Shown here piece by piece: positions 15,366-24,171 of a DNA stretch of 39,436 bases. The translations under genes were made by a program, and so were the position numbers. Numbering within the stretch: position 1 is the first letter of the stretch; the number at the start of each line of letters is the position of its first letter. The notes below the pieces were generated by a model. That model worked only from the letters and a program-made list of their open reading frames with translations, made no database searches and had not been told where the DNA came from. Source of the DNA: Candidatus Methylacidiphilales bacterium (GTDB taxonomy: Bacteria > Verrucomicrobiota > Verrucomicrobiia > Methylacidiphilales > JANWVL01); NCBI GenBank assembly GCA_025056655.1, contig JANWVL010000132.1:1-39436 (forward strand), read 5' to 3'.

Positions 15366-17690
15366 TTATTTGGAGTTTTGTGTGGGGGTGTGTTTTTGGC
15401 GGAGTTGGTGTGCGGCTGTGACCATGTTTTTTAGGGAGGCTTGGACTTCAGGCCAGTTGCGGGTTTTGAGACCGCAGTCGGGGTTGACCCAGAGGTTGTG
15501 TGGGGGGATGAGGGAGGCGGCTTTTTCGAGGAGCTGGGTCATTTCTTCGACGGTGGGGACGCGCGGGGAGTGGATGTCCCAGACGCCGGGGCCGATTTCG
15601 TTCGGATAACGGTAGCGGGTGAAGGCGTCGAGGAGTTCCATGTTGGATCGGGAGGTTTCGATGGAGATGACGTCGGCATCGAGTTGGCCGATGGATTCGA
15701 TGATGTCGTTGAATTCGGAGTAGCACATGTGGGTGTGGATTTGGGTGGAATCGGCGACGGGTGAGGAGGCGATGCGGAAGGCTTCGATTGCCCATTGGAG
15801 GTAGTGGGGGCGGTCGGCTTGGCGTAGTGGGAGGCCTTCGCGGAAGGCGGGTTCGTCGATTTGGATGATGCGGATGCCGGCTTTTTCGAGGTCGATGACT
15901 TCGTCGCGGATGGCGAGGGCGATCTGGCGTGCGGTGTCGCTGCGGGGGATGTCGTCACGGACGAAGCTCCATTGGAGGATGGTGACGGGGCCGGTGAGCA
16001 TGCCTTTGACGGGGCGGGAGGTGAGGGATTGGGCGTAGGTGGTCCATTCGACGGTCATGGGGTGTGGGCGATGGACGTCGCCGTAGATGATGGGGGGCTT
16101 GACGCAACGGGAGCCGTAGCTTTGGACCCAGCCGTTTTGGGTGAAGATGAATCCGTCGAGGAGCTCGCCGAAGTATTCGACCATGTCGTTGCGCTCGAAT
16201 TCGCCGTGGACGAGGACGTCGATGCCGAGGTCTTCTTGGATGCGGATGCATTCGGCGATTTTTTGGCGGATGAAGGTGTTGTAGGCTTCTTGGGTGATTT
16301 GGCCGTTTTTGAGTTGGAGGCGGGCTTGGCGGATTTCGGGGGTCTGAGGGAAGGAGCCGATGGTTGTGGTGGGGAATGGGGTGAGGTGGAGGGCGGCGCG
16401 TTGGTGTTGTTGGCGGATGGGGAAGGGGGAATGGCGGCGTGCGTCTTCTGGGCGAAGGGTGGCGAGGCGGGAACGGACTTCTGGGCGGTAGGTGTGGGGG
16501 TGGTTGCGGCGGGACTGTAGGATGGATTGGTTTTCTTGGAGGAGGGTGGCTGGGGCTTGGTGGGTGGCGATTTGGGCGAGGGCGGTGATTTCGTGGAGTT
16601 TTTCTTCGGCGAAGGCGAGCCAGCTTTTGATCTGTGGGTCTAGTTTAGTCTCGTGACGAAGGGAAATTGGCGAGTGAAGGAGGGAGCAGGAGGGGGCGAT
16701 GAGGAGGCGGTCGGGGCCGAGGGATTGGAGGGCGCGTTGGATGAGGGAGAGGGACTGGGTGTAGTCGTTGCGCCAGATGTTGCGGCCGTCCACGACGCCG
16801 AGAGAGAGGGAGAGGTTGGCGGGGATGGAGGGGAGGAGGTCATCGAGCTGGTGTGGGGCACGGGCGAGGTCGAGGTGGAGGGCGTCGATGGGGAGGGAGA
16901 GGGCGATGGGGGCGTTGTCGCGGAGGTCGCCGAAGTAGGTGGCGAGGAGGATTTTTGTGTTGGGGATGGATTGGCGGATGGTTTGGTAGGTGGGTGGGAA
17001 GGAGTTTTTCCAGGTGGGGTCGAGATCGAGGACTAGGATTGGCTCGTCGATCTGAATCCATTCGGCGCCGAGTTGTGCGAGGCGTGAGAGGATTTCTGTG
17101 TAGGTGGGGAGGAGCTTGGGGAGCAGAGAGAGTTTATCGAAGTGTGGGTCTTGGGATTTGGAGAGGTGGAGGTAGGTGAGTGGACCGAGGAGGACGGGTT
17201 TGGTGCGGATGCCTAGGGCGAGGGCTTCGTTGAATTCGTCGAAGGGTTTGGAGGTGGCGATTTTGAAGGTGGTGGTGGGGGAAAGCTCGGGGACGATGTA
17301 GTGGTAGTTGGTGTCGAACCATTTGGTCATTTCGCTGGCGGCGATGCCTTGTGGGTGGCAGCAGTCGGCTGTGGCGCCGCGGGCAATGGAGAAGTAGAGG
17401 GTGAGGTCAACGGTGGGTTGAGTGTGCGGGAATCTTTGGGGGATGTTTCCTAGGAGGCAGCTCATGTCGAGGACTTGGTCGTAGAGGCTGAAGTCGTTGG
17501 AGGGGATGAGTTGGATGCCTGCTTGTTTTTGGAGGGTCCAGTTTTGTATGCGGATTTGGGAGGCGGTGTGGAGGAGGGAGTCGGCTGTGGATTGGCCTTT
17601 CCAGAAGGATTCGAGGGCGCGTTTGAGTTCGCGATTGGAGCCGATGCGGGGGAAGCCGAGGTTGTGGGTGAGGAGATGGGATGGGGTCAT
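15366..17690 (-). CDS. metE: Cobalamin-independent methionine synthase
   Basis: 774 residues, full family length. It transfers the methyl group of 5-methyltetrahydropteroyl-triglutamate to homocysteine in the cytosol. The N-terminal barrel begins HNLGFPRIGSNRELK, and the C-terminal catalytic barrel begins around TTTIGSFPQT. The zinc ligands are visible as His654 and Cys656 (HTHMCYSEF), Glu678 (ISIETSRS) and Cys739 (NPDCGLKTR), all offset by the same 13 positions from the E. coli ligands 641/643/665/726. The start is 30 bases after the folC stop, so co-transcription with folC, which makes the polyglutamylated folate it uses, is likely. The coding strand is strongly C/A-rich. Confidence 0.97.
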   Translation of the reverse strand: MTPSHLLTHNLGFPRIGSNRELKRALESFWKGQSTADSLLHTASQIRIQNWTLQKQAGIQLIPSNDFSLYDQVLDMSCLLGNIPQRFPHTQPTVDLTLYFSIARGATADCCHPQGIAASEMTKWFDTNYHYIVPELSPTTTFKIATSKPFDEFNEALALGIRTKPVLLGPLTYLHLSKSQDPHFDKLSLLPKLLPTYTEILSRLAQLGAEWIQIDEPILVLDLDPTWKNSFPPTYQTIRQSIPNTKILLATYFGDLRDNAPIALSLPIDALHLDLARAPHQLDDLLPSIPANLSLSLGVVDGRNIWRNDYTQSLSLIQRALQSLGPDRLLIAPSCSLLHSPISLRHETKLDPQIKSWLAFAEEKLHEITALAQIATHQAPATLLQENQSILQSRRNHPHTYRPEVRSRLATLRPEDARRHSPFPIRQQHQRAALHLTPFPTTTIGSFPQTPEIRQARLQLKNGQITQEAYNTFIRQKIAECIRIQEDLGIDVLVHGEFERNDMVEYFGELLDGFIFTQNGWVQSYGSRCVKPPIIYGDVHRPHPMTVEWTTYAQSLTSRPVKGMLTGPVTILQWSFVRDDIPRSDTARQIALAIRDEVIDLEKAGIRIIQIDEPAFREGLPLRQADRPHYLQWAIEAFRIASSPVADSTQIHTHMCYSEFNDIIESIGQLDADVISIETSRSNMELLDAFTRYRYPNEIGPGVWDIHSPRVPTVEEMTQLLEKAASLIPPHNLWVNPDCGLKTRNWPEVQASLKNMVTAAHQLRQKHTPTQNSK

Positions 17691-17720
17691 TGGGCGAGGT
17701 TATGGGGGGAGGGGGATTTG

Positions 17721-19061
17721 TCAATGGTTGAGTTTGTGGTTTGGGGGGGTGGGGTGGAGGAGGTCGTTGAGGTGGCGCTCGGCAAGGAGGTCGGCGGGGA
17801 TGGAGCTGTGGTGTGCGAGGACTTCGCTGACGAGGCGGAGGGAGCCGGTGATGAGGGTGGGGATTGGGGGGAGGGTGGGAAGGCGTGCGGCGATTTCGGG
17901 GTAGGGGGCGATGAGTCTTGGGGTGATGGGGTGCCAGGCTTGGGTGAGTGTTTGGATGGAGGCGGCGCGGGGGTCGGGGAGGGGGACGAGTATGAGCTCT
18001 GCTGTGATGGGGCGGAGGGGTTCGATGAGGGCTGGGAGGTCTTTGTCGGCGAGGGCGCTGAAGATGAGGCGCGCGGGGGGGAGGCTGAAGGTGTGTTGCC
18101 AGGTGTGGGCGAGGGCTTGGGTGGCGGAGACGTTGTGGGCGCCATCGAGGAAGGTGGGGGGTGAGGGGTTGAGGAGTTGGAGGCGGCCTGGCCATTGGGT
18201 GGAGGCGAAGGCTTGCTGGGCGGCTTGGATGCGGGTGGCGGTGTTTTGTTTCAACGGTAAAAGGAGGGCAGCTTGTAGGGCTACGGCGGCGTTGTGGATT
18301 TGGTGGGGGCCGCGTAGGGAGAGGTGGAAGGGGTGGTCGGCGAGGGTGGTGGGTTGGAGGTAGTCAGGAGGCTGCGGGTTGAGAGGTTGTTTTTGTGAGA
18401 TGAGGCTGGAGGCTTCATGGATGGGGGCTTGGAGGGCGCGGGCTTTGGCGATGAGGACTTGGTGGGCTTCGGGGGGTTGTGGGGCAAGGATGAGGGGGAC
18501 GTGAGGCTTGATGATGCCGGCTTTTTCTGTGGCGATGTGGGTGAGGGTGGGGCCAAGGAGGTCTTGGTGGTCGTAGCCGATGGGGGTGATGCAGGTGAGG
18601 AGGGGTTGGACGACGTTGGTGGCGTCGAGGCGTCCGCCGAGGCCGGTTTCCCAGACGATGAAGTCGGGTTTTTCTTCGGCGAAGTAGAGGATGGCGAGTG
18701 CGGTGAGGATTTCGAAGAAGGTGGGGGTGATGGAGAGGCGTTGGGCGGTGGTGTGGAGGGTGGAGAGGTGGCGGGCGAAGGTTTCTTGGGGGATGAGTTG
18801 ATGGCTGATGCGGATGCGCTCGCGGAGGCTGATGAGGTGGGGGGAGGTGTAGAGGGCGGTGCGGTAGCCGAGGTGTGTGAGGAGGGCGTGGAGGAAGGCG
18901 GCTGTGGAGCCTTTGCCGTTGGTGCCGGCGATGTGGATGAAGGGGAGGTGGTGATGGGGGTTGCCGAGGGCTTGGAGGAGGAGGGAGATGTTGTGGAGGT
19001 CGAATTTTGCGCCGAGGTGACGGTAGTGGCTGAGGAGGGCGACGGCTTCGCGGTAGGTCAT
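17721..19061 (-). CDS. folC: Bifunctional folylpolyglutamate synthase/dihydrofolate synthase
   Basis: 446 residues of the Mur-ligase fold. The ATP-binding P-loop is GTNGKGST at 46-53. Further family landmarks are SPHLISLRERI (about 92-102), ETGLGGRLDATNVV (about 150-163) and DGAHNVSAT (about 315). It adds glutamate to dihydropteroate and to reduced folates. The order accD-folC is a common bacterial arrangement. The protein is unusually rich in Pro, His, Gln and Thr in its loops, which follows from the A/C-rich coding strand of this region. No Shine-Dalgarno is visible. Confidence 0.94.
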   Translation of the reverse strand: MTYREAVALLSHYRHLGAKFDLHNISLLLQALGNPHHHLPFIHIAGTNGKGSTAAFLHALLTHLGYRTALYTSPHLISLRERIRISHQLIPQETFARHLSTLHTTAQRLSITPTFFEILTALAILYFAEEKPDFIVWETGLGGRLDATNVVQPLLTCITPIGYDHQDLLGPTLTHIATEKAGIIKPHVPLILAPQPPEAHQVLIAKARALQAPIHEASSLISQKQPLNPQPPDYLQPTTLADHPFHLSLRGPHQIHNAAVALQAALLLPLKQNTATRIQAAQQAFASTQWPGRLQLLNPSPPTFLDGAHNVSATQALAHTWQHTFSLPPARLIFSALADKDLPALIEPLRPITAELILVPLPDPRAASIQTLTQAWHPITPRLIAPYPEIAARLPTLPPIPTLITGSLRLVSEVLAHHSSIPADLLAERHLNDLLHPTPPNHKLNH

Positions 19062-19155
19062 CGAGGAGTGGAGGATTTAAGGGGGATGGCGGCTGTTTGT
19101 TTCTCCGAAGGTGTGTAGGGAGAGTGAGGAGGCTGGAGGGCAGATGGCGGAGGGT

Positions 19156-20052
19156 TTAGCGGTCGAGGTAGCGGAGGAGTTGAGCGAGCTCGGCGCGCAT
19201 TTGGTGGCGGTGGATGATGCGGTCGATGAGGCCGCGGTCGAGGAGGAATTCGGCGGTCTGAAATCCTTTGGGGAGTTCTTGGTGGGTGGTTTCTTTGATG
19301 ACTCTGGCGCCTGCGAAGCCGATCATGGCTTTGGGCTCGGCGAGGATGAGGTCGCCGAGGGAGGCGAAGGAGGCCATGACGCCGGCCATGGTGGGGTTGG
19401 TGAGGATGGAGATGTAGGGGAGGCGTTTTTCGGCGTGGCGGGCGAGGGCGGCGGAGGTTTTGGCCATTTGCATGAGGCTGAACATGCCTTCATACATGCG
19501 GGCGCCGCCGGAGGCAGAGATGATGATGAGGGGGAGACGTTTTTCGGTGGCGAGCTCGATGGCGCGGGTGATTTTTTCACCGACGACGGAGCCCATGCTG
19601 CCGCCGAGGAAGTTGAAGTCCATGATGGCGAGGACGATGGGGATTTTTTCGATTTTGCCTGTGCCATAGAGGGCAGCGTCTTTGAGGCCGGTTTTCTTTT
19701 TGTATTCGCGGAGGCGGGAGGTGTAGGATTTGGTGCCTTTGAAGTCGAGGATGTCGACGGAGGTCATGTCGGGGTCGTATTCTTGCCAGGAACCTTCGTC
19801 GAGGAGGAAGCGGAGGCGTTGAGGTGCGGAGATGGCGAAGTGATGACCGCAATGTTTACAGACCATTTGGTTGTCTTCGAGTTCTTTGGTGTATAGGACT
19901 TCTTTGCATGAGGGGCATTTGGTCCAGAGGCCTTTGGGGATGTCGGTTTTTTTGGTGCCGGCGGGGATGGCAGGCATTTCGGGCATGGTGTCGGCTTCTG
20001 GATTGGTGGGGGTGGGGGGTGGGGCGGTGGGGGGTTGGTCGCTTGGGATCAT
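19156..20052 (-). CDS. accD: Acetyl-CoA carboxylase carboxyltransferase subunit beta
   Basis: 298 residues. After a Pro-rich N-terminal tail of about 40 residues, the four-Cys zinc ribbon appears as Cys46, Cys49, Cys65 and Cys68 (WTKCPSCKEV, MVCKHCGHHF). The crotonase-fold carboxyltransferase core follows, with ASGGARMYEGMFSLMQMAK, NPTMAGVMASFASLGD and GFAGARVI. With AccA it moves the carboxyl group from carboxybiotin to acetyl-CoA, the committed step of fatty-acid synthesis. No accA is in the window. The long Pro/Thr tail before the ribbon may mean that the true start is further in, but no better ATG stands out; the internal ATG at residue 23 is possible. Confidence 0.95.
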   Translation of the reverse strand: MIPSDQPPTAPPPTPTNPEADTMPEMPAIPAGTKKTDIPKGLWTKCPSCKEVLYTKELEDNQMVCKHCGHHFAISAPQRLRFLLDEGSWQEYDPDMTSVDILDFKGTKSYTSRLREYKKKTGLKDAALYGTGKIEKIPIVLAIMDFNFLGGSMGSVVGEKITRAIELATEKRLPLIIISASGGARMYEGMFSLMQMAKTSAALARHAEKRLPYISILTNPTMAGVMASFASLGDLILAEPKAMIGFAGARVIKETTHQELPKGFQTAEFLLDRGLIDRIIHRHQMRAELAQLLRYLDR

Positions 20053-20099
20053 AGGCTCAAAGGAGTGGTGACGTCAGGGGTGGAAAGTTTGGCACGCAT

Positions 20100-20825
20100 T
20101 TATGCACGGGCGATGGTGAGGGCTGCGACGAATCGAGCGCCGTGTTTTTTGAGGATATGGGCGCAGGCTTCGGCTGTGGCACCAGTGGTGAGCACATCGT
20201 CTATGATTAGCAGGCTGAGGCCGTGGACGTCAAACTTTGGATTGAGGATGAGGGCTTGGTTGAGGTTTTGGAGGCGTTCGGAGCGGGTGAGGAGGGATTG
20301 CTTGGGGGTGTGGATGATGCGTTGGAGGCAGGGGAGGTATGGGAGCTGGTGGTGTTTGGAAAGGGCTAAGGCGAGGTCTTCGGATTGGTTGAATGTGCGG
20401 TCTGCTTTTCGTATGGGGTGGAGGGGCACGGGGACGACGCCATCCCAGGGAAGATGCGCAGCGAATTGGCGGTAAGCCTCTTCGATCCAGGAGATGAGGT
20501 GAGGGAGCCAGGTGTGGACGTTTTGGTATTTGTATTGGATGATGGCTTGGCGGACGGTGCCTTTTTCTTGATAGGGGGCGCGCGCCCAGTCGAGGTATCG
20601 GATGAAGTCGGCGCAGTTGCGGCAGGAGGGGATGGGAATGGGATTATCTGGATGAATGGGAGTAAATATGGGTGCAGCGCAGCGGTGGCAGAATGGACGA
20701 TGGATGGGGATGAGGTCAAACGTTGAAGTGTCTGTCGGAGGGAAAAGTAGGTCTAGGGTGTCGCGGATGGTTGTTTCGATGAAGCTTATGAGTATGGGAG
20801 GGATGAGGGAGGCTAGGGTGGGCAC
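20100..20825 (-). CDS. ComF family phosphoribosyltransferase-like protein
   Basis: 241 residues starting with GTG at 20825. The N-terminal part has a four-Cys zinc-binding module (FCHRCA at 45-50 and SCRNCA at 67-72). The C-terminal part has a type I phosphoribosyltransferase PRPP loop, IDDVLTTGAT at 208-217, and the block RTFNQSEDLA. ComF/GntX proteins are linked to DNA uptake in competent bacteria and to carbon-source use elsewhere; the biochemical role is not settled. The gene starts three bases after the CPBP protease stop, suggesting one transcript. Confidence 0.9.
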   Translation of the reverse strand: MPTLASLIPPILISFIETTIRDTLDLLFPPTDTSTFDLIPIHRPFCHRCAAPIFTPIHPDNPIPIPSCRNCADFIRYLDWARAPYQEKGTVRQAIIQYKYQNVHTWLPHLISWIEEAYRQFAAHLPWDGVVPVPLHPIRKADRTFNQSEDLALALSKHHQLPYLPCLQRIIHTPKQSLLTRSERLQNLNQALILNPKFDVHGLSLLIIDDVLTTGATAEACAHILKKHGARFVAALTIARA

Positions 20826-20828
20826 GTC

Positions 20829-21701
20829 TTAAGATGGTTTGGTGGTATGAGTTTGGGGCTTGGGATTGGTGTGGGCGCGGCAGAGGAAGGTTGTAGTCAA
20901 GACCATTGCTAGCCATGCGATCGGGCTGGAGATTAGGTTTTCGCACCATGGGGGGCAATCGGGGGTGGGATGAAAGGCGCGCATGGTAGCTTTTTGTCCA
21001 AGGATCCAGGCAGCATGGAGGCCGATAGGGAGCCAGAGGGAGTCGCTTGTGTGACGTAACCATGAGAGACAAAGGCCGGCGATTAGGAGGCCGAGGCCGC
21101 GAGGTTCGGTAAAGCAGGTAAAGGCAGCGCGGTAGGCAGCTTCAGAGAGGGCTTGAAGGCCGCTTAAGGTTGTGACGGGGGCGTCTGAAGGCCAAGGGGG
21201 GACTTTGATGAAATGGAGGGTGGCAAAAGAAATGGATGTAAGGAGGAGGGCTGGCGATGTGGAAAGGGCACGGCAGAAGGCGTATTGGGCAAAGCCGCGG
21301 AAGAGGATTTCTTCAACGGGGGCGACGAGGATTGCGGGTAGAAGGCCTGCTAGGAGGGGGGTGAGGGTGTAGAAATGTTCGTTTGGGATGTGCCAGCCGA
21401 GGGCGGTGTGGATGAGGATGGTGGCTGTGGTTGAGATTAAGCCGGCAAAGAGAGCGATGAGGATTTTTGTTAGGGGTTGAGAGGAGGGTTTCCATCCGAT
21501 TGTTTCTGCAGAAGGGATTTTGAGCAAGGTAACTAGCAGCGGGAGCCAGAGAATTGCAGCGATGAGGTAAGCACGGTTGACGTATCGGTGGAAGGGGTAG
21601 GTGAGAAATTCGTTAAGAGCGTGGTAGAGAAATGGGGCTGCCAGTGCTGCCGAAAAGAGGACTAGGAAGAGGTAAAGGAGTAGTGCAGCAAGGGGATGCA
21701 A
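20829..21701 (-). CDS. CPBP family intramembrane metal/glutamic protease
   Basis: 290 residues with several hydrophobic helices. The family motifs are Glu130-Glu131-x-x-x-Arg135 in VEEILFRGFAQYAF, His163 in ATLHF and His229 in IGLHAAW. These are the residues that form the active site in Rce1/CPBP proteases, which cut substrates within the membrane. The substrate is unknown. The start is uncertain: the best candidate is a TTG at 21701, and the nearby coding sequence offers no ATG. It lies between the PEP-CTERM protease gene and comF. Confidence 0.87.
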   Translation of the reverse strand: MHPLAALLLYLFLVLFSAALAAPFLYHALNEFLTYPFHRYVNRAYLIAAILWLPLLVTLLKIPSAETIGWKPSSQPLTKILIALFAGLISTTATILIHTALGWHIPNEHFYTLTPLLAGLLPAILVAPVEEILFRGFAQYAFCRALSTSPALLLTSISFATLHFIKVPPWPSDAPVTTLSGLQALSEAAYRAAFTCFTEPRGLGLLIAGLCLSWLRHTSDSLWLPIGLHAAWILGQKATMRAFHPTPDCPPWCENLISSPIAWLAMVLTTTFLCRAHTNPKPQTHTTKPS

Positions 21702-21720
21702 GGGGGAGTGAGATTTGTTT

Positions 21721-22593
21721 CTAAGTGGAAAGCCGTTTTTTACTGCGTGAGAACCAAAGACAGGAGGCTGCGCCTAGGATCAAGAGTGCATAGGTCGAGG
21801 GTTCGGGGATGTTTGTGACGGAGAGGATTTCAGGTTTGTAGGCTGCGATGGTGGCGTGGATGGTCTGGTTGCCATTTACGGAAGTGTTGACTGGTTGACC
21901 TGTGTGGGCGGTGACAGCGAACATCATGCCGACGAGTTCCCATTCGGTGCCGTTGTAGTAGAATACCCCTCCGCCTGAATCGTGAGCTGCACCTTGTCCG
22001 TAGTCTTCGGAAAGTAGAAAAGTGGTGTTAAACGACCAATTTGGGCCATTGCCTGCATCGATAGGGGTGGGAAAGTATTGAACGATATTTCCGTAGCCCC
22101 ATTTTTTGGAGGTGGTGGGGAGCCATGGGTAGCCTTGAAAAGCGACTGGGTTGGTGCTTGGGGGGATGGTGACCCAACCGGCGTCCCATTGGATGAGGGA
22201 ACCTTGATCAAATCCGAAGCCGATCATTGTGACCTGGGAGCCTGGTGATGGGGGTGTGGAGTTTAGCGGTAAAGGTGTAAGCCCTGGGTCTCCGTTGATT
22301 TGGAAGAGGATCATGTCAGCGTCGTTGGGGCTGAGTGTGGTGAGCCGGTGTGAGGTGCCTGTGTAGGTGTAAGTGGTGCCTCCTAAGATGAGATTGCCGG
22401 GGCCGACGTGGAAGGCGGTCAGTGCCCAGCTGTTGCCGAGATAGATAGCGGATGAGCCGTTGACCTGGCCTATGTAGTTCCATGGGGCACCGTTTGTGGG
22501 GGGCATAGCGTTATTCGTAGGGTCGCCGAACGTTATAACGGCATGAAGATTGGTGGAAAAAGGAATCAGGAGGAGAAGTAAAAGTTGACGCAT
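21721..22593 (-). CDS. Exported trypsin-like serine protease with PEP-CTERM sorting signal
   Basis: 290 residues: signal peptide (about 1-18), a trypsin-fold body and a C-terminal PEP-CTERM signal (PEPST at 263-267, a hydrophobic stretch to about 282, then a basic SRSKKR tail). The three catalytic residues can be placed as His62 in WALTAFHVG, Asp93 (or Asp91) in NDADMILFQI and Ser206 in AHDSGGGVFY. The PEP-CTERM tail implies processing by an exosortase, which is not in this window, and export to the surface or exopolysaccharide. The family assignment is by motif; the substrate is unknown. The upstream 22594-22743 region, divergent from the next genes, probably holds its promoter, but no box is convincing. 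Confidence 0.85.
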   Translation of the reverse strand: MRQLLLLLLIPFSTNLHAVITFGDPTNNAMPPTNGAPWNYIGQVNGSSAIYLGNSWALTAFHVGPGNLILGGTTYTYTGTSHRLTTLSPNDADMILFQINGDPGLTPLPLNSTPPSPGSQVTMIGFGFDQGSLIQWDAGWVTIPPSTNPVAFQGYPWLPTTSKKWGYGNIVQYFPTPIDAGNGPNWSFNTTFLLSEDYGQGAAHDSGGGVFYYNGTEWELVGMMFAVTAHTGQPVNTSVNGNQTIHATIAAYKPEILSVTNIPEPSTYALLILGAASCLWFSRSKKRLST

Positions 22594-22743
22594 GGTTGGG
22601 AGGTTGAGTCCAGATTGGCATGTGTATTGGGAAGGAGTAAAGTTATTTTTTTAATTTTTCTGCCGACATTTTGAGGAGCGAGTTTGGTGAAGGTGCAAAT
22701 TTGGAAGAACTGAATATGGGTAAATTGAAAGTGAGCTCATGAG

Positions 22744-22953
22744 GTGAGGTTAGGTGGGATTCGCTACATGGATCTGGTGATGCACGTGCAAAAGAGGTTA
22801 GATTGGATGTTAGGTAAATATTTAAACTTGGTTTGGATCGATGATGTGATGATTGAGCAGTGTCTCGATAGCGCGTCAGATCACGCTGGATTCTTGACTT
22901 TTATTGGTAGCAAGGCAGCGTGTGAGGCGTCTGAGCTATGGTTCACCATATAA
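22744..22953 (+). CDS. Doubtful 69-residue open frame
   Basis: A GTG-started frame (internal ATG at 22768) of 69 residues with no motif, signal peptide or clear family. It overlaps the next gene's ATG by 16 bases. Composition is intermediate between the G/T-rich region to the left and the balanced region to the right. It could be a real small gene, a remnant, or simply leader sequence of the Dabb-like gene. It is listed because it is the only candidate in an otherwise empty 344-base stretch (22594-22937). Confidence 0.25.
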   Translation: MRLGGIRYMDLVMHVQKRLDWMLGKYLNLVWIDDVMIEQCLDSASDHAGFLTFIGSKAACEASELWFTI

Positions 22954-23258
22954 GCTTACTGGAAACCCGGACAAACCTCACTGCTGAGATGATTGAGAAG
23001 CTCATGGTAGAGTTGCGCATACGTCTTTTAAAGGTTTCGGATGTGAATAATCTTAAGGTTGGTAAGCGGATCGATGGTTCGGACAACAATTTTCAACTGT
23101 TTTATGCGTTCGACGTAGAGAACATGGACAAGCTTCGTCTCTTTAAAGAGAGCGCAGTTTATGCGCAGTTTACGCGACAGATCCTCGATCCATATGTGAT
23201 TAGGTCATGGCAAATGAATTTTGAGATGGAGCCTGGGAAAGATACTCGATATTCATAA
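22938..23258 (+). CDS. Small Dabb-like (stress-responsive A/B barrel) protein
   Basis: 106 residues. The pattern (MVHHISLLETR, an amphipathic helix TAEMIEKLMVELRIRLLKV, the strand NLKVGKRID, the strand NNFQLFYAFDVENMDKLRLF, then a helix and ILDPYVIRSWQMNFE) follows the alpha/beta ferredoxin-like Dabb fold, which dimerises into a barrel. Proteins of this fold have varied or unknown roles, so no function is proposed. It ends 19 bases before folD and is probably on the same transcript. The family call rests on the secondary-structure pattern rather than an invariant motif. Confidence 0.6.
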   Translation: MVHHISLLETRTNLTAEMIEKLMVELRIRLLKVSDVNNLKVGKRIDGSDNNFQLFYAFDVENMDKLRLFKESAVYAQFTRQILDPYVIRSWQMNFEMEPGKDTRYS

Positions 23259-23277
23259 CTTTAAGCCCTCTCAGAGC

Positions 23278-24171
23278 ATGGGTTTACCTTTGATTTTAGA
23301 TGGGCGGAGGGTTGCCTCCGAGGTTGAGGCTGAATTAGCAGTGCGCCTAGCGAAACTTCGCGCACGTCATGTTGTCCCTCGCCTGGTTTTCATACGTGTT
23401 GGCGATGATCCTGCATCCATCGTTTACGTTGAAATGAAGAATAAAAAGGCAGCTCTTTTGGGTATCCAAAGTGATACAGTGGTATTGCCTCAGGATACCT
23501 CTGAGGAGGCTTTAGTGGGGTTGATCGGTGAGCTCAATGCTGACTCGACCGTGCATGGCATCCTCGTTCAAGCGCCGTTGCCTCCTCCAATCCGATCTAC
23601 CAGAATCTTTGCAAGTGTGGCACCTCATAAGGACGTAGATGGTTTTCACCCGATCAATATGGGAAAACTTCTTTTAGGAGACCCTACGGGGTTTCGGCCC
23701 TGCACGCCTGCCGGGATCTATGAGCTATTGGTTCGCAACGGAATCTCTACAGCAGGCCGAAGAGTGGCTATTATCGGGCGTGGAGCGATTGTGGGGAAAC
23801 CTATGGCTGCAATTCTGATGCAGAAAGGCATCGACGCGACAGTGACTTTACTTCACTCGGGCAGTCGAAGTATTGATGAGCATTGTCGTCAATCTGAAAT
23901 TATCATTGCTGCATTGGGACGAGCTCATTTTGTGACGAAAGATTTTGTTTCGCCGGGGGCCGTGGTCATAGATGTGGGGGTAAACCGCCAACCCGACTCC
24001 TCTTCGCCTCGAGGTTATCGCCTTGTCGGCGATGTGGATTTTGAGAATGTTGCACCGCTGTGTTCTGCCATAACACCTAATCCCGGAGGCGTGGGTCCAA
24101 TGACTATTGCCATGTTGATGGCCAATGTGGTCTGCGCGGCCGAGAAAGCGACCGATAAATCTACGGTATGA
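23278..24171 (+). CDS. folD: Methylenetetrahydrofolate dehydrogenase/cyclohydrolase
   Basis: 297 residues from the ATG at 23278; the frame is open back to 23221, but the family N terminus is PLILDGRRVA. It interconverts 5,10-methylene-THF and 10-formyl-THF with NADP+ in the cytosol. The catalytic Tyr50-x-x-x-Lys54 is in SIVYVEMKNKKA. Other landmarks are LVQAPLPPP, HKDVDGFHPINMG, PCTPAGI, IIGRGAIVGKP (usually GRSxIVGKP, so Ser is Gly here) and TPNPGGVGPMT. It overlaps mnmA by four bases (ATGA). Confidence 0.96.
   Translation: MGLPLILDGRRVASEVEAELAVRLAKLRARHVVPRLVFIRVGDDPASIVYVEMKNKKAALLGIQSDTVVLPQDTSEEALVGLIGELNADSTVHGILVQAPLPPPIRSTRIFASVAPHKDVDGFHPINMGKLLLGDPTGFRPCTPAGIYELLVRNGISTAGRRVAIIGRGAIVGKPMAAILMQKGIDATVTLLHSGSRSIDEHCRQSEIIIAALGRAHFVTKDFVSPGAVVIDVGVNRQPDSSSPRGYRLVGDVDFENVAPLCSAITPNPGGVGPMTIAMLMANVVCAAEKATDKSTV

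Noticed and set aside
15219-15434. 71-codon plus-strand frame after the recombinase gene
   Set aside because: Trp/Gly/Val/Cys-rich chance frame in a G/T-rich stretch that runs into the end of metE; no start signal or family.
15861-16520. Plus-strand acidic Gly/Asp/Val frame of 219 codons inside metE
   Set aside because: Metal ligands and full-length homology belong to metE on the other strand; the Asp/Gly/Glu-rich translation reflects the base skew.
17691-17720. Riboswitch for metE (cobalamin or SAM)
   Set aside because: Only 30 bases separate folC from metE, too little for a riboswitch, and nothing resembling conserved boxes is seen.
18417-19896. Plus-strand acidic frames of 233 and 261 codons across folC and accD
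   Set aside because: They are antisense to folC and accD, which carry intact motifs. They consist mainly of Gly, Glu, Asp and Val without domain structure.
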